Assembly (NCBI GenBank): GCA_024711415.1
Contig: JANJSW010000096.1
Location: 1 to 5,820, forward strand
Source: Thermomonas sp.
Lineage (GTDB): Bacteria; Pseudomonadota; Gammaproteobacteria; Xanthomonadales; Xanthomonadaceae
Length of the DNA: 5,820 nt
Direction of reading: 5' to 3'
Within the stretch, counting starts at the first letter, position 1. Every line of letters starts with the position of its first letter. Below are positions 1-5,820 of the stretch, in pieces. A program made the translations under genes and the position numbers. Under the pieces are notes generated by a model. The model worked only from the letters and a program-made list of their open reading frames with translations. It was not told the origin of the DNA and made no database searches.

Positions 1-602
1 GCGCAGCACCAGCGGCGCCAGCTGGTAGGTGGCGCCGTTGGCGCAGTCCACCACGATGCGCATGCCGCCGAGGTGGAAGCCCTTCGGCACCGAGTTCTTG
101 CAGGCCTCGACGTAGCGGCCGATGGTGTCACGGGTGCGCACCGCCTTGCCCAGCTTCTCGGAAGGCACGGTTGCGAACGGCGCGTCCAGCGCGGCTTCGA
201 TCGCCAGTTCGGTGGCGTCGTCCAACTTCTCGCCCTGCGCGGAAAAGAACTTGATGCCGTTGTCGTGGTGCGGGTTGTGCGAGGCGGAAATCACGATGCC
301 GCCGTCGGCACGCATCGAATGGGTCAGGTGGGCCACCGCCGGGGTCGGCATCGGCCCCATCAGCTGCACGTCCACGCCGGCCGCAACCAGCCCGGCCTCC
401 AGCGCCGCTTCGAACATGTAGTTGGAAATGCGGGTGTCCTTGCCGATCACCACCATCGGCTTGCGCCACTCCTGGCGGTCGCGCGCGGCCGCCACCAGCG
501 CATGGCCGTAGGCATTGCCCAGGCGCAGCACGAAGTCGGCGGAAATCGGGCCTTCGCCGACCCGGCCACGGATGCCGTCGGTACCGAAATACCTGCGCGC
601 GC

Positions 603-606
<4 letters not shown>
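1..606 (-). CDS. glmM: Phosphoglucosamine mutase GlmM, N-terminal 202 residues (3' end beyond window)
   Basis: Cytosolic enzyme that interconverts glucosamine-6-phosphate and glucosamine-1-phosphate, on the way to UDP-N-acetylglucosamine for peptidoglycan and lipopolysaccharide. The visible protein starts [17 protein letters not shown], the hallmark N-terminus of bacterial GlmM. It has GKDTR at residues 55-59, MGPMPTPA at 83-90 and the active-site motif SASHNP at 107-112, in which Ser109 is the expected phosphorylated serine, followed by DNGIKFF at 115-121. This covers domain 1 and the beginning of domain 2; the family is about 445-450 residues, so more than half lies past the left edge. The start is GTG, supported by alignment with the family N-terminus and by a GGAGG four bases upstream. 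GTG overlaps the accD stop as GTGA, which implies translational coupling to accD. No frameshift or stop is seen in the visible part. Confidence 0.96.
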
Positions 607-1493
<887 letters not shown>

Positions 1494-1578
1494 TCGTTTC
1501 GATCACCGCAGGTTGCGTCGCGCGCACGATTGCCCGCTTCCATCCCGGCCGTGGCCCGGATGGCGCCCAGTCTACTAC
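1494..1578 (-). other. trpA-accD intergenic region with imperfect hairpin
   Basis: This 85-base gap contains an interrupted inverted repeat at 1540-1563: 6 bp (CCATCC/GGATGG), one C-C mismatch, then GGCC/GGCC around a two-base centre. On the transcribed strand no T-run follows, so it does not look like an intrinsic terminator, and transcription from trpA into accD seems possible. GGTGA at 1507-1503 is the probable accD ribosome binding site. I found no -35/-10 pair with acceptable spacing on the minus strand; TAGACT just after the trpA stop has no partner upstream. Confidence 0.4.
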
Positions 1579-2394
1579 TCAGGCCGGAACGGCCAGCCCG
1601 TCCAGCGCCTCGCGCAGGGGGCGCAGGAATGCGTCCGCGCGCGCGGCGGCATCCGCCTCGCCGGCAGCCGCTTCCATCGCCGACACCAGCGCACTGCCCA
1701 CCACCACGCCGTCGGCATGCATCGCCATCGATGCCGCGCTGGCGGCATCGCGGATGCCGAAGCCGGCGAACACCGGCGACTTCGCCATCGCCCGCACTTC
1801 CGCCAGGTGGCGGCCGGCATCGCCCACGTCCAGGTGCGCCGCGCCGGTGACGCCGGCATAGCTGACGTAGTACAGGTAGCCGTCGGCCTGCTCGCACAGC
1901 CGCTGCAGGCGGGCCTGCGGCGTGGTCGGCGAGGCCAGCGAGATCAGCGCCAGCCCGTTGCGGGCGAACGCTGCACGGTATTCCTCCGCTTCTTCCGGCG
2001 GCAGGTCGACCAGCAGCATGCCGTCCACGCCGGCCGCCGCCGCATCGGCGGCGAACGCCGCCGCGCCGCGGATCTCGACCGGATTCAGGTAGCCCATCAG
2101 CACCACCGGCGTGGCCGCGTCGTGTGCGCGGAACGCGCGCACGCAGTCCAGCACCCAGCCAAGCCCCGCGCCGCGCGCCAGCGCGCGCTCGGAACTGCGC
2201 TGGATCACCGGGCCATCGGCCATCGGGTCGGAGAACGGCACGCCGAGCTCGATCACGTCCGCGCCGGCCTGCGCCAGCGCGTGCATGACCGGCACCGTCG
2301 CCGCCAGCGACGGATCGCCGGCGGTGATGAACGGCACCAACCCCTTGCGCCCGGCCGAACGCAGCTCGTCCAGCCGTTGTTGCAGACGGGTCAT
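1579..2394 (-). CDS. trpA: Tryptophan synthase alpha subunit
   Basis: Alpha subunit of the alpha2beta2 tryptophan synthase. It cleaves indole-3-glycerol phosphate to indole and glyceraldehyde-3-phosphate and passes indole through the tunnel to TrpB. The 271-residue TIM barrel has normal length and keeps the Salmonella numbering for much of its length: catalytic Glu49 and Asp60 lie in ELGVPFSDPMADGP, Thr183 in the mobile loop AGVTGA, and the phosphate-binding residues are around Gly184, Gly213 (AGFGI) and Gly233-Ser234. Position 179, Arg in Salmonella, is Tyr here, a place that varies among bacteria. The ATG overlaps the stop of the upstream small gene (ATGA). No good Shine-Dalgarno precedes it, so translation probably depends on coupling to that gene rather than to trpB, which lies 543 bases further upstream. 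Identification is secure. Confidence 0.98.
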   Translation of the reverse strand: MTRLQQRLDELRSAGRKGLVPFITAGDPSLAATVPVMHALAQAGADVIELGVPFSDPMADGPVIQRSSERALARGAGLGWVLDCVRAFRAHDAATPVVLMGYLNPVEIRGAAAFAADAAAAGVDGMLLVDLPPEEAEEYRAAFARNGLALISLASPTTPQARLQRLCEQADGYLYYVSYAGVTGAAHLDVGDAGRHLAEVRAMAKSPVFAGFGIRDAASAASMAMHADGVVVGSALVSAMEAAAGEADAAARADAFLRPLREALDGLAVPA

Positions 2395-2792
2395 TCGTTG
2401 GCCGCAGCCGGCGCGTCCTTGAGACGGCCGATCTTCACGCCAGCGGCCTTGTACTCGTCGGCCAGCTCGGAATCACCGACGTCGATGCCGCGCTCTTCGC
2501 CCATGCCGTCCAGGTGCTCGTTGAGCATGCGGCGGTACATGGTGCTCATGTAGTCGAGGAACGCGGTGCGCTCGTCGGCGGCGGCGATCGGCTTGACGTT
2601 GGCCAGGAACACGTGCGCGTTGAAGCGCGCGCTGGCGAACAGCGCGGCCAGGCTGATGTTCTTCTCGCCGTACTTCTGCGCCTGCTTGTTGGTCAGTTCG
2701 AGGTACTCGTTGACGCAGTCGAAGAACTGCGGCGGGAACTGGGTGCCGTTCTGCTGTTCGGCCGCCGGCTGCGTGGTGGTTTCTTCGGCCAT
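2391..2792 (-). CDS. DUF3144-like small protein of unknown function, between trpB and trpA
   Basis: A 133-residue soluble protein with no signal peptide or membrane segment. Residues 1-20 are a polar, Ala/Glu/Thr/Gln-rich and probably disordered tail. Residues about 22-96 look helical, with a run QFFDCVNEYLELTNKQ, then SLAALFASARFNAHVFLA and a Tyr/Arg-rich segment before LNEHLDGM. The C-terminus is charged. The pattern (FxxxVNxYxxLxN, AALxxxxARFNAxVFxA, YMSxxYRRMLxEHLD) fits my memory of DUF3144, a proteobacterial family without known function; this was not tested by a profile search. An in-frame ATG exists at 2834, but the start is placed at 2792 because AGGAG lies seven bases before it and the extension has no family-like sequence. 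The stop overlaps the trpA start by four bases. Function unknown; position suggests co-expression with trpA, not necessarily a role in tryptophan synthesis. Confidence 0.88.
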   Translation of the reverse strand: MAEETTTQPAAEQQNGTQFPPQFFDCVNEYLELTNKQAQKYGEKNISLAALFASARFNAHVFLANVKPIAAADERTAFLDYMSTMYRRMLNEHLDGMGEERGIDVGDSELADEYKAAGVKIGRLKDAPAAANE

Positions 2793-2804
2793 GGCCGGAC
2801 TCCT
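2793..2804 (-). promoter_or_regulatory. Ribosome binding site deciding the start of the DUF3144-like gene
   Basis: AGGAG at 2804-2800 with a seven-base spacer to the ATG at 2792-2790. It is one of the best Shine-Dalgarno matches in the window. It would fall inside the coding sequence if the in-frame ATG at 2834 were used, so it favours the shorter, 133-residue product. Confidence 0.75.
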
Positions 2805-2832
2805 GGAAAGTTGAGGTGAAGTGGAACCGGGC

Positions 2833-2861
2833 ATTCTCGCCGAAACCGGGGCTCAGGCCAA
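2833..2861 (-). promoter_or_regulatory. Candidate sigma70 promoter for the DUF3144-like gene and trpA
   Basis: TTGGCC at 2861-2856 (4 of 6 to TTGACA) and GAGAAT at 2838-2833 (4 of 6 to TATAAT) are separated by exactly 17 bases on the minus strand. Transcription would start near 2826, giving a leader of roughly 35 bases before the ATG at 2792. It sits in a relatively AT-richer patch of the trpB-downstream gap. Two 4/6 matches are weak evidence and could be chance. Confidence 0.3.
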
Positions 2862-2918
2862 ATCCCGGGAAGCGCGGCGGGCGGGGCATCCCGGGCCGCT
2901 TGCCCATGCTGCTGCGTA

Positions 2919-2933
2919 CGGTCGACCCGACCG
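2919..2933 (-). other. Perfect 6-bp hairpin just after the trpB stop
   Basis: On the transcribed strand CGGTCG-GGT-CGACCG forms a perfect 6-bp stem with a three-base loop, beginning four bases after the trpB TAG. No T-run follows, so it is not a standard intrinsic terminator. It could protect the 3' end of a trpB message, contribute to partial termination, or be chance. The rest of the gap (2793-2918) is also self-complementary: ATCCCGGG occurs at 2862-2869 and 2888-2895, and its CCCGGG core is a palindrome. Confidence 0.35.
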
Positions 2934-2937
2934 GCGA

Positions 2938-4176
<1,239 letters not shown>

Positions 4177-4188
4177 GCTGAAGTCTCC
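4177..4188 (-). promoter_or_regulatory. Ribosome binding site of trpB
   Basis: GGAG at 4188-4185, eight bases before the GTG at 4176-4174. Good spacing supports GTG as the true start of trpB. The 4204-4219 hairpin ends 15 bases upstream of it, close enough to influence ribosome access if it forms. Confidence 0.65.
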
Positions 4189-4203
4189 GGTGTCGGAACG
4201 CGC

Positions 4204-4279
4204 GCGGCGGTGGCGCCGCTGGCGCAGGTCGAAACGAATGGCGTGCGCCCGGTGGACGGGCGCGCAACAAGCAGCGGCG
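4204..4279 (-). promoter_or_regulatory. Overlapping inverted repeats upstream of trpB (possible leader structure)
   Basis: Three complementarities lie in the last 100 bases before trpB. A perfect 7-bp stem with a five-base loop, 4245-4263 (GCGCCCG/CGGGCGC). A perfect 6-bp stem with a four-base loop, 4204-4219 (GCGGCG/CGCCGC). A perfect 8-bp repeat pairing 4272-4279 with 4214-4221 (CAGCGGCG/CGCCGCTG), which encloses the first hairpin and competes with the second for 4214-4219. Mutually exclusive pairings of this kind occur in attenuators and translational switches. No U-run follows any stem, so intrinsic termination is not supported. The base composition makes chance formation quite possible. 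Confidence 0.25.
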
Positions 4280-4363
4280 TTATCTCACCGCGGCCGCGGG
4301 CACGCGCCGCCATCGCCGCAGCGAGCGGCCGAAGGGTGCGCGGGGGCGGTTGGAAGTCTTCAT
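4280..4363 (-). CDS. Doubtful 27-codon ORF between trpF and trpB
   Basis: ATG to TAA, 27 codons, beginning 14 bases after the trpF stop. The product is [20 protein letters not shown] followed by VPAAAVR. It has eight Arg and a single Trp (codon 18), whereas typical trp leader peptides carry two or more adjacent Trp codons. There is no convincing Shine-Dalgarno. Its stop codon abuts the first arm (4279-4272) of the inverted-repeat set before trpB, which is the only reason to list it. An Arg/Pro/Ala-rich composition is what a random frame in GC-rich DNA gives, so it may well not be a gene. Confidence 0.15.
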   Translation of the reverse strand: MKTSNRPRAPFGRSLRRWRRVPAAAVR

Positions 4364-4377
4364 GGCGTGGCCATAGC

Positions 4378-5043
4378 CTACCTGATCGTCGCAGCCGCGG
4401 CGTCGGCGTCGGCCGCGCGCACGGCCTCCACGAAGCGGCGCATCCGCAGCCCGTCCTTGACGCCCGGGGCCAGCTCGATGCCGCCGGCCACGTCCACGCC
4501 CCAGGGGCGCACGGCGCGCACGGCGTCGCCCACGTTGTCCGGGTCCAGGCCGCCGGCCAGCAGCCACGGCCGGTCCAGGTCGGCGGGGATGTTCGCCGCC
4601 TCCAGCCGCTGCCCGCTGCCACCAGCCGCGCCGGGCGCGTGACCATCCAGCACGAAACCGGTCGCGTGCGGCCAGCGCGCACGCAACATGCCTGCGTCCA
4701 CGCGGGCGCCGCCCAGGCCAAGGCCCTTGATGTACGGCAGGCCGAAACGACGGCAGAAGGCATCGTCCTCGCTGCCGTGGAACTGCAACAGGGTCGGCCG
4801 CGCCTCGTCGATCGCCGCGCGCACCTCGCGTTCGTCGTTGTCCATGAACAGCGCCACCAACGTGACCAGCGGCGACAGCGCCGCGCGCACCGCCGCGGCC
4901 CGCGCCGGCGCGACCCGCCGCTGGCTGCGTGCGGCGAAGATCACCCCCACCGCGTCCACGCCCAGCTCGCAGGCCAGGCGCGCATCGCCTGGCCGGGTCA
5001 GGCCGCAGAACTTGATGCGGGTGCGGAAGTACGGTCCGGCCAT
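4378..5043 (-). CDS. trpF: Phosphoribosylanthranilate isomerase
   Basis: Catalyses the Amadori rearrangement of N-(5-phosphoribosyl)anthranilate to CdRP, the third step from chorismate to tryptophan. The 221-residue TIM-barrel protein is of normal single-domain length and is not fused to TrpC. Visible motifs: KFCGLTRPGDA at 11-21 with catalytic Cys13, GVDAVGVIF at 28-36, LLQFHGSED at 85-93, PYIKGL at 103-108, catalytic Asp133 in FVLDGH, LAGGLDPDNV at 162-171 and GVDVAGGIE at 182-190. Two phosphate-site segments differ from the common forms: GGSG (141-144) instead of GGTG, and DVAGGIE where DVSSGVE is usual; both are conservative in shape. The ATG lies three bases after the truA stop with only a weak GAG/TAGG ribosome site, which suggests coupling to truA. 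Confidence 0.96.
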   Translation of the reverse strand: MAGPYFRTRIKFCGLTRPGDARLACELGVDAVGVIFAARSQRRVAPARAAAVRAALSPLVTLVALFMDNDEREVRAAIDEARPTLLQFHGSEDDAFCRRFGLPYIKGLGLGGARVDAGMLRARWPHATGFVLDGHAPGAAGGSGQRLEAANIPADLDRPWLLAGGLDPDNVGDAVRAVRPWGVDVAGGIELAPGVKDGLRMRRFVEAVRAADADAAAATIR

Positions 5044-5046
5044 GGC

Positions 5047-5820
5047 CTACTCGAAGTCGCCGCAGGCTTCCGCCGGCAGGTTCCAGTGCCGCGGATACTT
5101 CGGCCCGAGGAACAGCAGCCCCGCCGACGGCGCGGTCGGGCCGGCGACGGTGCGGTCGCGGCCCTCCAGCAACTCGGCGATCCACGCCACCGGCCGCTCG
5201 CCGCGCCCCACCATCAGCAGCGAGCCGACGATGTTGCGCACCATGTGGTGGAGGAAGGCGTTGGCCTGCACCTCGACCACCACTTCGTCGCCGGCGCGGG
5301 TGACGGAAATGTCCTGCAGGTTCCGGCGCGCATGGGTGGCCTGGCACTGGGCACTGCGGAACGCGGAGAAATCGCGCTCGCCGGGCAGCGCCTGCGCGGC
5401 TTCGTGCATGGCGTCGGCGTCGAGCGGCATGCGCTCCCAGCCCAGGTACTGCCGCTCCAGCCCCGGCCGCGCGCTGCGGTTGAGGATGCGGTAGCGGTAG
5501 CGGCGCGCGCGCGCCGAGAAGCGCGCGTTGAAATCGTCGACCACCGGCACGCACCAGCGCACCGCCATGGTCGGCGGCAGGTTGGCGGTGGTGCCGAGGA
5601 TCCAGCCGCGCGCGTCGCGCGTGGCCTCGGTATCGAAATGCACCACCTGGCAGCGCGCGTGCACGCCGGCATCGGTGCGGCCGGAACAGACGGTGTCGAT
5701 GGGCGCGGCGGCAACCTTCGACAGCGCCATTTCCAGCGCGGTCTGCAGGCTACCGTCGGCCTCCAGCGCGCCGGCCTGGCTCAACCGCTGCCAGCCGGAA
5801 AAGCCGCCACCGTCGTATTC
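5047..5820 (-). CDS. truA: tRNA pseudouridine(38-40) synthase TruA (5' end beyond window)
   Basis: Converts uridines 38, 39 and 40 of the tRNA anticodon stem-loop to pseudouridine. The frame is open to the right edge, and 257 residues are visible, starting inside the conserved [12 protein letters not shown] segment; by comparison with the family only about 10-20 N-terminal residues are missing. Catalytic Asp is residue 50 of the visible piece, in [11 protein letters not shown]. Further family features are [58 protein letters not shown] and the C-terminal [20 protein letters not shown]. An in-frame TTG at 5784 could be mistaken for the start, but conserved sequence continues upstream of it. 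Strong resemblance to xanthomonad TruA as remembered. It is the first visible gene of the cluster and is followed at three bases by trpF. Confidence 0.97.
   Translation of the reverse strand, partial: EYDGGGFSGWQRLSQAGALEADGSLQTALEMALSKVAAAPIDTVCSGRTDAGVHARCQVVHFDTEATRDARGWILGTTANLPPTMAVRWCVPVVDDFNARFSARARRYRYRILNRSARPGLERQYLGWERMPLDADAMHEAAQALPGERDFSAFRSAQCQATHARRNLQDISVTRAGDEVVVEVQANAFLHHMVRNIVGSLLMVGRGERPVAWIAELLEGRDRTVAGPTAPSAGLLFLGPKYPRHWNLPAEACGDFE

Noticed and set aside
1540..1563. Intrinsic terminator between trpA and accD
   Set aside because: The stem has a mismatch and no T-run follows it on the transcribed strand.
1855..1863. Tyr instead of Arg at TrpA position 179 as a sign of an inactive or unusual enzyme
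   Set aside because: This loop position varies among bacterial TrpA proteins, while Glu49, Asp60 and Thr183 are intact.
2832..2834. ATG giving a 147-residue version of the DUF3144-like protein
   Set aside because: The extension has no conserved character and contains the AGGAG ribosome site for the downstream ATG at 2792; it also overlaps the candidate -10 box.
4280..5554. Minus-strand open frame of 424 codons spanning trpF and much of truA
   Set aside because: Composition is Arg/Gly/Ala-rich shadow coding of truA and trpF. Only its last 27 codons lie outside known genes, and these are listed separately with low confidence.
5782..5784. TTG as the start of truA
   Set aside because: The conserved EYDG...GWQR segment lies upstream in the same frame and reaches the window edge, so the gene begins outside the window.

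Overview
The window is a GC-rich (about 70% by eye) chromosomal housekeeping segment from a gammaproteobacterium, most likely of the Xanthomonadaceae/Lysobacteraceae (Xanthomonas, Lysobacter, Luteimonas or a relative). The evidence is the gene order truA-trpF-trpB-small ORF-trpA-accD and the character of the encoded proteins, in particular TruA and TrpA, which resemble the xanthomonad versions as I remember them. No database search was possible. All supported genes lie on the minus strand and read from high to low coordinates. I see no rRNA, tRNA, CRISPR array, insertion sequence, phage gene or attachment site.

In transcription order: the 3' part of truA (tRNA pseudouridine synthase, running off the right edge); trpF three bases later; a 201-base gap with overlapping inverted repeats and a doubtful 27-codon ORF; trpB, starting at GTG; a 145-base gap with a small hairpin and a candidate sigma70 promoter; a 133-residue DUF3144-like gene; trpA, whose ATG overlaps the stop of the small gene (ATGA); an 85-base gap with an imperfect hairpin; accD (acetyl-CoA carboxylase beta subunit); and glmM (phosphoglucosamine mutase), whose GTG overlaps the accD stop (GTGA) and which runs off the left edge.

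TrpF, TrpB and TrpA carry out the last three steps before and including tryptophan formation: phosphoribosylanthranilate isomerisation and the two half reactions of tryptophan synthase. The trpE, G, D and C genes are not here, so the pathway is split between loci. AccD supplies malonyl-CoA for fatty acid synthesis, GlmM supplies glucosamine-1-phosphate for peptidoglycan and LPS, and TruA modifies the tRNA anticodon arm. The layout allows one long transcript, but the three gaps leave room for internal promoters or regulation.

I found no convincing undescribed system. The points most worth checking are the uncharacterised gene translationally coupled to trpA between trpB and trpA, and the attenuator-like arrangement of inverted repeats upstream of trpB. 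In DNA this GC-rich, short inverted repeats arise easily by chance, so the latter is tentative.
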